Shown piece after piece: positions 12,742-25,710 of a DNA stretch of 64,000 bases. The notes under the pieces were generated by a model. It saw only the letters and a program-made list of their open reading frames with translations. It had not been told where the DNA came from and searched no databases. The position numbers and the translations under genes are program-made. Source of the stretch: Takakia lepidozioides. Taxonomy: Eukaryota; Streptophyta; Takakiopsida; Takakiales; Takakiaceae. The stretch lies in contig CM060734.1 of NCBI GenBank assembly GCA_030704615.1, forward strand, positions 13,454,001 through 13,518,000. Reading direction: 5' to 3'. The stretch's first letter is position 1; each line of letters starts with the position of its first letter.

Positions 12742-15700
12742 ATGTTCGGAAAGCTGGTGCTGACGGAGGAAGAAAGAGTGGTGGACGCGGAGCTCGGGTA
12801 CCCGCATGGCTATGCAAAGCTATGCCGACATGCGGCAGTGCAACTGCAAGGCCTGTTCACCCCCTTCACCGAGGGCCCACCTCAACGCTTTCTCCCTTAT
12901 GCTCCCCAGTCTGAAGATGTATGTTTGGGCCTCTACCCTCTCATTCGTTTCGCATGACCGTGCAAGAAGGCTGAGGAAGAAGTAGAAGAAGTTGTTACGT
13001 CCACAGGAGTCCTAGAGGACGCAGCAACAATCAAAACTCATACTTCACCGTTTTTACTCGTTGTTGATTTTTCCCCTCTTCCTATCTGTCTCATTCTCAG
13101 ATTCTCTCAAACTTCTTGGTCACAATAGACTAAAGTGGTGGTTGAGAGTCTGGATACAGCTGAGAATACATCGTTTTGTTCAATGTTTTAGTTGTTCTGG
13201 CATGTCTGCCATCAGCCTGTTATAGAAAACCACAAAATGATATCTCATGAAGGGTTTCGTGCATTTTGTGTGAACAACATATGTTCTAATGCATTTTGGT
13301 GCTTGGTTTCACCTCCGCACGGTTGGTTGTTCTGTTGCTTGGAAATGGCGCACTTTTACTGCACGCTTACCACAATTTACTTAGCTTCCCAACAAGAATT
13401 AAACTGTGCAAGGCGTTTTGACTGATCTATTCAATTCCTACACTAAAGAATCAGGCAAGAAAAGTTGGGATTCTTTCTCTCTCTCACTTATAGCTTGAAT
13501 TTGATTCGGCAATGAACCTCAACAGTAAGATCCAAGAAAGGCCAAGGCTTTCTGCTCTGTCGTGAGCTTTGAAACCTGATGGTCTGTCTGATGCTTTACC
13601 CTGAGTTGCAAGGGATGGCATTGCTAATGTACTTGAATGCGTGGTTTTGAAAACCAGCACCGCATGTGTTGCACTACCACATTAGGAACAGCCATTTCCT
13701 TCTGACCCTTATAACAATGTGAGTCTTTATTGAAATTAGAAGATTGCTTGGAACTAGACTTTTTCAAGAGCCTGTGAAGGGGAAGAGAGGCACTAAGCAG
13801 GACTTTTGCTGTGTCACAGTTCGCAAAGTTGAAGGAATGGGACAGCTTGTTCCCTGTTATTGTGGAAGCTGACAGGGACCCTCCAAATGCCCGCAAGTAT
13901 GCTGAAGAGCTGTGGGAGCAGCTTGACCACCTGGGGTGTGTAATGCATCCATTCTATGTAGATATGGATCAATACGTTTCTCTGAGGAACTACTAGAACT
14001 CCACAGAAAGCATGACCTTATGCTGCCATGTTGATGTTCACTGCCAAGTGAGTTGCTCAAAGTACCTTGAAAGATTGTAACTCCAAAAGTAATGACTCTG
14101 TAATCTACTGAGGGTAGCCAAATCCACAGCCTTAAGGGCGATTGCCATGGATGAAGACAGTCTCATGGACTGTCCCCTCTGAAAGGTGACTATCATGTTT
14201 CCTTTGGGCATTTTCCATTTTGGTGTAGTGATTCTTCACTAGCATTTTGGGTTCTAGGCCACTAGGTTTGAAACTCAGTCTTGAAATTGCTTTGCACAGC
14301 TAGCAGTTATCTGCTTGGGTGTTGATGTAGGGCTGGTATGCACATCCTAGCAGAGCAATAAAAAAGCATTTCAAGAGGGCGAAAGAAAGAACCGATGGGT
14401 TTTGATGTCTGCAGGAGGTCTGGAGGGCCAAAGGACTCAAGCAGAGGTGGAGAGAGAAAGCTCACAGAAACTTGGTATACAGGAATGCAGGGTTTGATCC
14501 AGCAAAGTTCAGAGTGGATGCCTATGGCAATGTGGTGTACCGGCATGCTGATCCCTCCTCTCCCCTTGCCTGGGAAGTTGATCACTGGTTCCCACACTCA
14601 CGTATGTAACTCAGCAACCTTGGCCATTTCAGTGACATTTGGATCCCATTGATGCTCTTGATTCTGTTTGGAATTATTGTGCTCTCCTCACTTTCATCCA
14701 GCTTAAGTTGGAATGGTTACCCCAGAGAAGTCTATGTGCCTTGCCAATCCTGTTTGTGGGAGCAAAACTAAAACTGGATCTTTATTATTGTAGTCGCCCG
14801 GTTACCAAGTTTGTTATCCAACATTGAAAGATAGACATACGGATGTCCAAAGCAGGACAGGATTTGTTACCATGGGCCCTTTCAACACATGCATCATCTT
14901 ATTCCAAACTTGAAGATCTAGAATTGAGATTCAAGCAATACCTTCAACAAATATAACAAGCAAGGAAAAACTTTATACCAAGTAAACTGCTATGCAGCTG
15001 ACCTGATCCCTATAGTATCTACATACATGGAGCTTGAGATCCCTGTTCCTGTCTTCCTTTGTCCAATGGATCGGTAGCTATTTGAATGTAGGAGGGATTG
15101 GATATTCATACTAAATACAGAACCTTTCGGGGCTTGGAATTGGTCATGGAACTTTGAAATTGTGACTATTACCTAATCCTGATAATTACTCACAAGCTTG
15201 CACATGCAGGAGGAGGGCGCACAGTCCTCAGCAACTTACGAGTTGTGCAGTGGCAGGCTAACCAGCGGAAAAAGAACCGTCTTGAATTCTTGGTGCCCTG
15301 GTGGGATCTCCAGCATGGCATCTCCATCAATCAGTTTCTCTCTGCCTTCGCGTCCAAGAATGCTGACTTCAGGTATCATTTTCCGACTTCAGGAGTGATT
15401 TTTCCTGCTTGTTGCAATGATTGTGAAAGCTCAGATCCCCACTGTTTCTGGATATGTTTCCTCATGATCTTTGTCATCAATCTGAGTAAATCTTTAAAAT
15501 ACATCACTATCTTTGTCCAGGGATAGACACAGTCCACAATTATTGATTTCTGGTGCTGTTTGTATCCTGAGATCTATTGAAATGCTGCTGAAATTGTGGG
15601 TCAGTAGTGGTTTACCATGCTTTCAAGTATTGGAGTTTGTCCCTGCTAGACTGGAGGAGAAACAAGGGAATAGGTCTGACTGTCTTGTCCCTGTGAGTAG

Positions 15701-18700
15701 GTCTGAAGTTCATCCAACTCATTACTCCGCTATGTTCCAAGCACATTGGATTACAATTACCTTCCTTCTCTGCAGTGTCCAAATGTCATAGCTCTTTCAG
15801 TGTGAACCATGTCCAATTGCAAATTAACTTTACTCTTACATGTAGCAACATGAATACTCCACTGGGCAGAGAAGTAAACTGCAGAAGTGTGTTGCAGGCG
15901 GCGGTCATTTGCACTGTTCTTTGCTGGGGGAGAGGATGAGAAAGTGGCAAGGGAGCACGTGGGCGAATGTCGTCCATGGCCTCCCAAATTTCGTGAAAAG
16001 AAGGCACAGTGCGGCCTGGCAGCTGCTGCCATTGTCTGTGTTCCCAGGGATAGTGAGGATGCCCTCAGCATGTCAAGGACTGCCATTGCCATTGCCAATT
16101 TTGATGCTCCCCGTGAGTGGATGTTATTATTGATGAGTGCATGAAGTCAATGCTTGCCTTCAACAAATTCAGTTCCCTGTGACTGGATGATTAATGGCTG
16201 TGTGGAAATTTGGGTTGTATGAGAGGGAAAGCTTTGCACCAGGACTATGCCCTCAAGAGCACATCATTGTCAAAGTACATCATTATAGCCTTCGTGCACT
16301 CTCCTCTCTGTGCTCTGATCCTTCTCAGTTTGTCCAGTACATGATCCCAGCACATGCATCCCCCCAATCTACTACACAAGCCATTGTCCTGGACATTCCA
16401 ACTCTTGTCAGTTGTGGCTTTTGACGTACTGCTCAAACTTTGTTTTCTCCGCTTCCAAGTAACCTTGATTGGAGTGGTACCCAGGGTCATCAAGCTTTGT
16501 TTGCTGTAGTGTAGTCCTCCTGTGGACGTTGTAAAGTTCCTTGCTTTGTTTCTCATAGAATCCCTGCTGTTTGTTGTAATTCATCTTTCCCATGTACTTA
16601 CATGGGGATGCAATCTCGGTTTGCGGAAATATCAGCAGCCACACCTGCACGACGACGATGGAGCAGTGAAGAGGAGGAGGCGCTTCGGCGGGCATTACAG
16701 AGGTTTGGACCGGGTTGCTGGAAGGAGATCAAGGAATATGAACCTGCCCTTGTGAATCGCTCCACAGTGCAAATAAAGGACAAGGTAAACTGACCCTACC
16801 CTCCTGGCGTTTTCAATAAAGCAGTTCCAGAAGTGCATCCTGTGCATCCCTGTCTGTCTCCGAATTGAGCTAGTGCAACATTTTGGTGAGTATTTGGTTG
16901 TTCTGATAATGTGTATCATGAGTGGTTGATCCAATGCCTTGTGATAGAATTGTACTTTCTTACATGGAAATGGTCTTTATCCCCCTGCTGTTGTTCATTA
17001 TGCTCGGTGAAGAGATGTGATAGGCATGGTGATATACTGTGCAGTTTCGGTTGATGAGAGGGGACTGGCAATTCGGCAAGGAGAATAATGCTAGCACACC
17101 TAGGGTCAATGGCCGGTGTGATCAACTGGAATGGCAGTCAGCTGCCACAACCACTACCCTACAAAAGGTAGACACCTCACATGCAGGGGTTTCAACAACT
17201 CAGTTTATTGTTCACTCAATTTTTGTGCATTTGTTCAACAATGGTGTTTTGTTGCTTAATGTCTTTTCATCCTGGTGGTTCATTTGTCCAGAGTTTTCGA
17301 ATATGTATCCGTTGATCTGTAGCTAGCACAGAATACCCATAGAATAAATGCTCCTCTTGGAGCAGGCTGTGGTCATTCAGAACGTCTGCGTTGAAGGATG
17401 TGTTTTAAAAGTGTGCTACATCATGGGCAAATGAGTGGAACGTGAGATCACCTTCAGATCTTCATCTCTCAGTCTGTTCGTTGAGATAAGGGACTCTTCT
17501 TAGACATTCTTGAACTGCACATGAAATTTCAGAGCAAATAAGTTTGATGTTGCATCACCCAATGTGGAAAGTGACACATGGGGATAATCTGGGATGCTAT
17601 TCAGGAGCTGCGTATTAAGATAATGAGAGAAGAGGAGAAGAGGGAGAAAGAGGAGGGAATTGCGCAGCTGGAGGAAACGGTGTGCACACTGAAGCAACAG
17701 AATGAGAAAGAGAGAGTGGCCTTGCTGGACCTTGAGGTTGTGCTATCAAAGCACAGACAGCGTGTTGAGAAACAGCGGCTTTGGGCAGAGACTCAGTCTT
17801 CGTACCGACTATGCCTGGAGTGGATGATCCGTGACACGATGCATCAGTATGCCTAAGTCTCCTCCCTGCTCTTGTTGCTACTATTTTCTTTGCCTCTCTC
17901 CTTGGTCCATAGGCCCATCGGGCTTGCCTGGGACATGATTAAATTTGCTTATCTTCTCTTGATCCCAGTGGGACACCTGTGTACGCCAGAACCCTCCTTC
18001 CTTTGGATTCAATTTGTGTTTTCTAGTATGATGTCAATTCTACCCCTTGACTCCAACTTTTGTACTGTGTGAGTAGTGGGTTCATGGTCAATATGGCCAT
18101 TCAGAGCTGAGATTCATAGTCTGGGTGGGTTGTATGGCTGGCTCAAGGAGGATTAGGATGCTGCATTATACCGAAAGAGAGTCATCAATGGGTACATATC
18201 CCCAAACGTGTATGTCACAGTCCAATGTATTGGACGAAGTAATCTTATTTTCCGGAGAGACTCAGAATCTAACTTTCCAATTTACACAGGAGCATCTCAT
18301 ACAAGGAGCAAGCTCGCTTAAACCAAGCAGCTTGCAATGCCCTCATGGCTCGCCTTGACTGCCAGAAGATGACTTGCAATGCGGCTGAGAAAGACCTTCT
18401 CCAACGCTACTCCCAAAGAGAGGCCTTAGCAGCTCTGGCTTGCTCTGACCTGCCTGAGACAACACACAACCAGCTGCTGCAGGGGAGGGACATTGTGGAT
18501 GTCAGCAGCCGTTTGCTGCATTCAACTGCAAATGAGGGCCAGGTTGTAGGCGACATGGTATTCCTCGCAGGAGATGGGGATGGTCAGTCCTGCTGTGATA
18601 GTGATGGTGAAATGGCTAATGAAGCGAACTGTCTCCAGATGGACCAGTGCCAGTCGCAATATTTACTTCAAGAGAAGAAACAAGTGCTTCAGGAGTGTTC

Positions 18701-21700
18701 AGCTGATGAACAGATTAAAGGTAGTGCCCGAACTTCCACAAATTGTCACAATATCACTTCATTGCTTCATAAATCGTATTGCCGAAATCAAGTATTCGAG
18801 GAAGGTTAAGGATAAGGTCAAGTGCTTCTGCATTTCCAGTGTTGGAGTGTACGAACCCGGCTGCAAACTCAACACCTTTGGGTCTGCTAGCCTCTGAAAG
18901 GGGTAGAGTCAGCCAAAAAGATGGCCGTCTATTGTAAGTTGCTCTTCAAAGGTTCTCACCTCCTCACAGAAGGTACCACTGTGGCCAATAAAGAAGGCTT
19001 TGGCCTAGAGGAATCATAGTTGAAGTGGAAATGGTCTGCACTAGCTGGCCTTGTGCCAGCCTTGAAAGACTATTAAACATGCAAAGTCTTAGCACAAACA
19101 ATCAACTTTATCACAACTACTAAACATCTCACCTGACCTGCTGCAGAGGAAATGCAGAAAGATAGGATTCCAGGAGTCCACGTATCAGAATTAACTCTAA
19201 AGGATGATTTTAAACCTTCAGGCCGAGTGGAGAAAGGGGTGGATGCAACAGAGACCCCAAAGAGGGACTTAGGGCATGAGGCAGATGCTGAGGTCCAGAA
19301 TGTATCTTATGTTGACAAGGAGACAGGTGAGAAACCAATATTACCTTGAGAAATGGGTTCTCTGGCTGCTATGATCCAAAGTACTTGCTGTTGGTTTTTT
19401 GTGACACTTGATTTTATTAACTACTAGAAGTTTCTTCTTGTGCAACAAGTGGTTCCCTCTTCATCCTCTCTTGGTTCCCAGCCATGTCTTTGCTGCTTCT
19501 TTAGTCTTTGAAACATTCATGATACAACATGATAGGAAGTGTGTAGATGACCTCTTATGTGACCAACTTGGGATTGTTCAGAAAGCCCAGAAGAGAGTGG
19601 GTGCGCTGATGAAGAGGAGAGCCATGACTACTGCAAGGTCCGTGATTCTCGGGATGAAGGGGTTGCGGAGGTGGCAGAAGCCAGTGATCCAAGCAATAGA
19701 GAGGGTGTTACAGGAGAAGCCAACACAGGGAAGAGGAGTGATGGAGCTGACCTCGATGTTGTGCTTGTTGGTTATGAGTATGCTGGCCATGGCCTAGCCA
19801 CTCAAGCAGGGGAAGACAGATCTCTTCCAAAGGCTGGCAATCTTTGGTCGGGTTCCAAGCAAGAGCACGTGATGATTGTAGAGCCTCTGAAGGGAGGAGT
19901 TATAGAGGACAGTGGCCCCCTACGTAGGGAAGAAGAACACTTGGATGAATTGCTACATGAGGTCAGCCATCGAACCCTCTCTCTCTTCTCTTTCATGTTT
20001 TCTTCCATTTTGTCCCATAAGCTCTATGAGCTTTCCGTGGACGTTATAAAGCACCATTTCATTTCATTTCATTTCTCTTCTTTGTTATAAAAGGAAAGGG
20101 GTCCACCTCAGACCAAACTTTACCAGAAAAACCTCTTCATGTTGTGCCTCGGCACTGGCTATGACTTTTGAAACAAACTCGCTCGAATCACAGTTCAGAC
20201 TGGCAGGATGTTCCACACTCTGTTTTGGCTTGGGAAGGTACCCTGGTGTGAGGAGATACTGAAACTGGAGATTCTTGCTGTCTCTTTTTCCCCTTGCATG
20301 TTTCTTTTCTCTTTCGTTGCCTACTTTCTTAATTTCGCTCTCAGCTTTTCTGTGGACAATTTCTTTTCCTATACCTATCTAACTGTATACAAATATGCAA
20401 TTTTGCTTTCTTGCTCTGGTTTGCTCTGGTTTTGTTTCCCGTCTCTTGTTTTTTTTCCCATTATGTCCCATAAGCTCTTTGAGCTTTCCGCGGACGTTAT
20501 AAAGCACCATTTCATTTCATTTTATTTCTCTTTCTTGAAGAAAATACTCATTTAAGAATCCTTGCAGGTTTTGACCACTCATGTGCAGAGAATACGGAGG
20601 GCTGAAGCTGCGACACAGAACTCAACTGACGATGAAAAAATAAGGCAGATTGGCAAGATCAATTTGGACAAGTGGCTTCATGTCCTGCTTCACAAGGAAT
20701 CATCAGGGGAGTCAAATGGTGCGTCTCCACCTCCAGACAGTCCTCTGCATCTAGTCCTCTCACCAGCACTGTCAACACTTAGCATGGCTGCAGTACGTGG
20801 GAGCATGGAACTGGAGGTGGGCCGAGATCAGGTAACCACAACCACCTGAACATGCGCGTATTTTCACACAAAATCTATAGATTTAATTATGGCTTTTTAT
20901 CTTCGGTTACTCATCCTGCTATGTGCATAGTGGAGCACTCATGAAAAATCTTTTGTGGAGGGGAGTTGATTAGAGACAAATTCGCTCATGAACATTGGTT
21001 ATTGACTGTATTTTAGGAAGGGGAGCCAGGAAGAGCCATGAGTTTTTGGTCACTTTGTCACTTAGTTTCTTACACTGATGTGTATCCAGGAATTCATGAA
21101 GAGAGATGACAATCTGGAGAGGCCCAAGGGCATGTGGGGAGGATTGCTACGGAAGTTGAGCATGAAGCAGCAGTCAGAACAGAGCTTGTCCAAACAACTA
21201 GATGAAGAGATGGATGAGGAACCCCCTAAACCACGTACAAAAAGCAGGGTGGATCTCCAGGAGGTACTCAATTCTTTGGAACAAATCAGTTTGAGTGATG
21301 ACAAGCCACACAATTTGGAGCCCAAGGCATTTGAATCAAGGAATCCACGAACAGGAGTGAGCCCTCCAGAAAGGGAGAAGAAGATCCCTGAATCTGTAAA
21401 AAACTGGCCAGAAGGTGGGGTCAACAAGCATGCAGGACCAACTGAGTACTGGCACAAACAGACAGTCAAGGAAGCTGAGGTTTTCCCAAGTGCAGAGGCT
21501 AAATTATCTGGCGGAGTTGTTACAGATGTCTTGGACAACCATATTTGCATTGTAGAAAATGCCTCATCAATACCTGCCTCTGATGACGAGGAAAAGCTCG
21601 AAACCGAAAGCATGAACAGCAGCAATCAGGATGTGTACTTCCAGATGCTGGATAAGGACCCAGGTAAGAATGCACTCCGAGCATCCCTTAAAGCATGTAC

Positions 21701-21770
21701 GCTTGTGTGGAAAAAGGCAGTAAAGAAATTAGAAACCCGAATTCAAGAGGGACTTGCACCTTTTGAGTAA
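12742..21770 (+). CDS. Plant-type HNH-like, Myb/SANT and coiled-coil protein, thirteen exons
   Basis: Exons: 12742-12918, 13820-13939, 14415-14601, 15210-15372, 15898-16112, 16636-16784, 17045-17167, 17605-17846, 18290-18720, 19147-19326, 19582-19961, 20568-20831, 21090-21770. GT-AG junctions and phases agree throughout, giving 1103 aa. Residues about 125-215 match a conserved plant family (FRVDAYGNVVY, then WEVDHWFPHSRGGRT, then LEFLVPWWDLQ). The D-H / S-N-L layout is HNH-nuclease-like (D155, H156, N170), but the third His position reads KKN here. Residues about 290-340 are a Myb/SANT repeat (RRRWSSEEEEALRRALQRFG, then CWKEIKEYEP). Residues about 380-500 are a charged coiled coil ending near YKEQARLNQAACNALMARLD. 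The C-terminal half is acidic and little conserved, with NLDKWLHVLL and a basic end. Likely a nuclear DNA- or chromatin-linked protein; its role is unknown to me. The exon 2/3 and 9/10 junctions are the least certain. Confidence 0.85.
20011..20530 (+). repeat. Two copies of a SINE/LINE-like 3' tail in intron 11
   Basis: Segments 20011-20070 and 20464-20523 are almost identical: TGTCCCATAAGCTC, then a GAGCTT half-stem, then ACGTTATAAAGCACC and a run of CATTT pentamers. AAGCTC and GAGCTT form a short hairpin, with loop TAT in one copy and TTT in the other. A conserved hairpin plus a pentamer tail is what SINEs and some LINEs leave at their 3' ends. The sequences upstream of the two tails do not match well, so they look like separate insertions. 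Confidence 0.5.
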
Positions 21771-22250
21771 GATTCTTTTGTATCAACACCCACGCCAGTA
21801 TGAACTATCTGGAAGGGTCAAAAGTTTTATATTCTAGCATTTAAAGAAGTGATCTGTTGGTTGATTACTGTGATCTGCAGTGTATACGTAATTTCTTCAA
21901 TGGGATCACTGCACATACGCATGGGCAACCATGATATGGAAAGGGAAGAGTTACACATCTGTGACAATACTTATGGTTCCTTGCACCTTTCTTTTATCAG
22001 GACAAGATCAATAGGAGGGTCAGGGACTGCCAAAATAGTAATCCATGTCAGAAGTTGTTTGACACTATCCAGGGTGTGATGGCGAAATGATGAGGAAATC
22101 CCCATCAACTGGTGCTAGTGCCCATTTCAGAGAGCCCACCCCCAACATAAAGTGGCTCTTAGTTACGCTGGCTTTGGCAGGACTCTCTCTTCCCTCTCTC
22201 TCTGCAACTTTTTTTTTTTTTTTTAATGAACATGGGACAGAGGCCCCGGA
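21771..22250. other. Intergenic stretch after the HNH/Myb gene
   Basis: Likely 3' untranslated region followed by non-coding sequence with a T15 tract at about 22209-22224. No gene recognised. Confidence 0.4.
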
Positions 22251-23575
22251 AATATATTAAAACTTTGAATGTCTCCATCCAGTTTCTAGTCTCTTCGAAT
22301 TCACAAAGATAATCAGAAAGGATCGTATGATTCTTGACAACATCCTACTAGCACATGAGGCCCTACACAGAGCACAGGTGAATTTGAGAAGGCATCATAG
22401 ATTGGAAAAGACAAGGCTTGGGGGTCCATTTCTTTCTTGGGTTCACATCTTGCTACACTCGGCTTCCAGCAGAGTAATGGTGAATGGTGTGGTCTCCTAT
22501 TTCCAGATCGGTTAGACAGGGCTGCCCTTTGGCCCCATTTCCTTTTCTAATAGCTGCGGATTCGCTGGGACACCTACTTGACCATTGCACCTGCCAACAT
22601 TCATACCAGAGATGTACGTAGATGACACTGTTTTGCTACTTGACAATTCCACTTGGAGCAATATTGATAGGGCTCTACATGATAGGGCCCTATTATGGAA
22701 AATGTCAATAGGCATTATGTCCCTGTTGCAAGTTGGTTCAGGGGTGGCACACTGTCAATCGTGGGGAGCAGACATTGGGAAACCCAGACATTGGGAAACC
22801 CACATTCTGCTTGGCCATGAGATGGACTTAAACATGACGCAGGATGAGGGAGGTGCTTGCAAAATATAAAAGGAAACTAGCATTCTGGGAGGACCCTCGT
22901 CGCAAACCAGATTCTGCAGGCCTCATTATGGTTCTTCGCTGCTGTTTGGAACCCATACTCACACGCAATTTTATTTGGGGAACCACCCAAACAACAAACA
23001 ACACAGGTGAGAAGGGCACACAGATGGTGAGAAGGGCACACAGATCCTGGGATCAATTGTGCCAGAAGAAAAGCCGGGGTGGTCTAGGAATCATTGACCC
23101 TGGAGCTCAGATAAAGGCTCTGTTAGCAAAATGGATCCCTAGGGCCATCACTCATAGGAATTCCCCCTGGAGCAAGCTCATTCAACCTTATCTAGTGGGC
23201 TCAGTGCCTCAATCTCTCAGATGGATTGTTCAAGCAAAAAACGCTAGGGTGACACTTGGCTCTAGGCCTTGGCAATCTATCTGGAGAGCATGGCAAAGCA
23301 TCAGCGGTAACTTACCCAAAGGATGCCAGGCAACCGGCAGGAATGTCTTCGGCAACCCCTCTTTGCGAACTACAACATGGACTCCGGTGATTTACTCGTG
23401 CAAACCCCCAGAAGGGCATTCTGGGAAGGGCAGGGTTTCACCCACATTGCAGCCATGCGCTCTGGAGAAAATTTCCTTACAGAAGAGACCATATCAGGAA
23501 CCTTCGGTAAAATGAGATCCAAGGCCTGGGGCACACTACTGATCTCATCTCGAAGTTGCTGGATTTGCTGACTGC
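22250..23575 (+). pseudogene. LINE (L1-type) reverse transcriptase and C-terminal region, decayed
   Basis: Pieces of one non-LTR retrotransposon ORF2 appear in order but in shifting frames. RILDNILLAHEALH-like sequence lies near 22327-22380, the block VRQGCPLAP-FPFLIAADSLGHLL near 22507-22580, and the palm motif YVDDTVLLLDN near 22615-22645 (Y-x-D-D, the catalytic aspartates). The C-terminal part at 22844-23515 has NFIWGTTQTT, then WDQLCQKKSRGGLGIIDPG and ALLAKWIPRAITHR, typical of the region after the reverse transcriptase in plant L1 elements. Frameshifts and internal stops separate the blocks, so it is inactive. No 5' end, ORF1 or tail was identified. Confidence 0.8.
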
Positions 23576-25035
23576 TGACTTTGCATTCCCACCAATTGCA
23601 TGAAGGATTGCATCCTTGATTCTATGGCTGACTCCTTGGCCATTTCCTCAAACCTGGGATCTTGGGAATCTTGTTTTTGCCCCCTCCTTGGTGGCATCTT
23701 GTCCTACAGGGTAATTCAGACCTTACCCTCAGTCCTAGGAGATCTCCAACTCAAGCTCGGATAATAATTCTGTCCCATACTTGCTGGGTAAGGACTTCAC
23801 ACAATGCTTTGCAAGCAAAGGCATCTGTTCCATGGAAGAGAGAAATGACAAGGAGAGACCCGAAGCTCTCTTGAAGATCCCTATTTAACCATGTTTGCCA
23901 AGCTCCTTCATGGAAGCTTCATAGGAAACTTACAAACCTCCTTCTAGAATTTTCCTAACCTCATCATGTTATTTCAGAAGCTTCTAACCTATTGTAAGGG
24001 AACTTCAGCAGATCCTTCCTTGATATTTCCTGCTACAGTAACCCTAATGCCTGACAGCAGCAGCAAATTATTACACAAGATAGGGCCCCAGCTGAAACCG
24101 TATATGCAACGCCAGAGAGGGGGATGGGAGGCTTGCAGCTGTGTCTTGAGCTTCTCGAACTGAGGAAACAAAAGCGCAGAGTGTCTATATCTTGGCCATC
24201 TTGTCCAAAGCTCAGACCTGCGGATTCGTAATTTCTCAGCTCAGCTATTATCTGTTCAAGGTATGCAGTCTCCTGACTTTGATCTTCAATGTAGGCCTTT
24301 CGTTACAATTGTTCATCAAAGGCTGTGAAGAAGCTCAGTCCAGATTTGTGCTGGTGGCTTCAGCTCCTTCACTTTGCAGCAACATTCCTTCTGCGGCCTT
24401 CCAAAACTTGGCCTCCAGCACCTCCTCTGACTTGTCAAGGAGGTCCTCTCAATTATTGTGAGGACTTCCCTCTTCTGCTACACAGTGGCCTGACAAGTAG
24501 GTGGTGCTTATGAGGGTCAAGGTCAATTTCACAAACCTCACCTCCTCCATTCCAGCCAACTAAAACCACCATCTCACCTAAAGTTGTCTCTTCTCTGTGC
24601 CTTAATGTGGCCACCGATCTCAGCCAAACTCTTGCAGTTTTGGAGGAGGCTACCAGGATTGGTCTTATGGACATTGAGGTATGGCTTCGAAGCTATTGCC
24701 ATGTTGGGATTGTCCACTGATTAAGCAGATCCACAGGGCAATGTAGATCTTTTCACCAATGAGTACATATCCCCCCCCTGGCTTTGCAAGGTGAGGCTCC
24801 CGGCTGCAATATTGGGAGAATTGAACTGCCAGGTATAAGGGGGAAGGACTGTGATTTCTTCTTCCCTCCCCTGGAACCACTGATATGGCACAGCCTCTAG
24901 TCGATAGAACAACATAGGTAAGGGAAGTCGGCAAAACAGATCTGTACTTCAGGAATACTTGGATGACCAGTTTTCCATTTGAGTTGGTCATCTTCTCCTC
25001 CCTCAAAGCGTCAGTGTTAGAGGCTTTTCCCACAC
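23576..25035. other. Repeat-flanked stretch without a recognisable gene
   Basis: Lies between plus-strand and minus-strand LINE fragments. Short open frames such as 24665-25033 (minus) show no conserved motif. It is probably decayed repeat sequence. Confidence 0.3.
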
Positions 25036-25425
25036 GATCACTCCCAGAGCCAGTTGTGGGTTGTGCCTACCAGGGAAGATAGACTCAACCGGAAATGGCA
25101 ATAGCACTCAAACACAACCAAGCGTGATGCCGCGAGAGTTTGCAAGCTCTTCTGTGTCGCCTTTCTTGCACAGGACAATGACTCCTTGTCTCCAACAAAA
25201 GGGAATCACTTCAGTCTGCCAAATAAGTTTAAAGAGAAGGGCAAGCGCCTCTACCATAGGGTCACCACCATAGTTCATTAGCTCGGTGACATGCCATCAG
25301 GTCCACCTGCTTTATAGCTGCTTAGATGCTTTACAGCTTCCACGACCTAAGAAGAACTAATGGGCGCATTGTATCCCTTTGTGATATACTCCAGTTCATC
25401 AGGCTGTCTTGGAATATAGGAACAG
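25036..25425 (-). pseudogene. LINE reverse transcriptase fingers region, minus strand, decayed
   Basis: Translated on the minus strand from about 25425 downward, the order is IPRQPDELEYITKGYNAPIS, then KHLSSYKAGGPDGM, and later SLSCARKATQK and LCKKGDTEELANSRGITL in neighbouring frames. The -YKAGGPDG- and -LCKKGD...RGI(T/S)L- blocks are the first conserved segments of non-LTR reverse transcriptases. Stops and frameshifts break the reading frame. It faces the opposite way to the fragment at 22.2-23.6 kb, so it belongs to another insertion. Confidence 0.65.
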
Positions 25426-25710
25426 TTTTTTCTACTGTGTCCTTTCATTCTTTAGAAGGCCCCTCACTATTAGTGTCAGAATCACGGCCAAGAAGTCTAT
25501 AGTGTGTTTCAAAGGTTTTGACGATGTCAGGCCGTTGAAGTCACCACTGCACCCTTATTATTCCTTAAAGCCTGTACTTGCTGGCCATTTTTCCGCCTGT
25601 ACAAACGCCGTGAGGCCAACCAGACTCTCTTATCATTACCACCATGGTGGTTCAAGTTATCGTCTCCATACAAGGAAAGAGAGAGAGTGTGTACTCATAA
25701 GACGTTGTTT

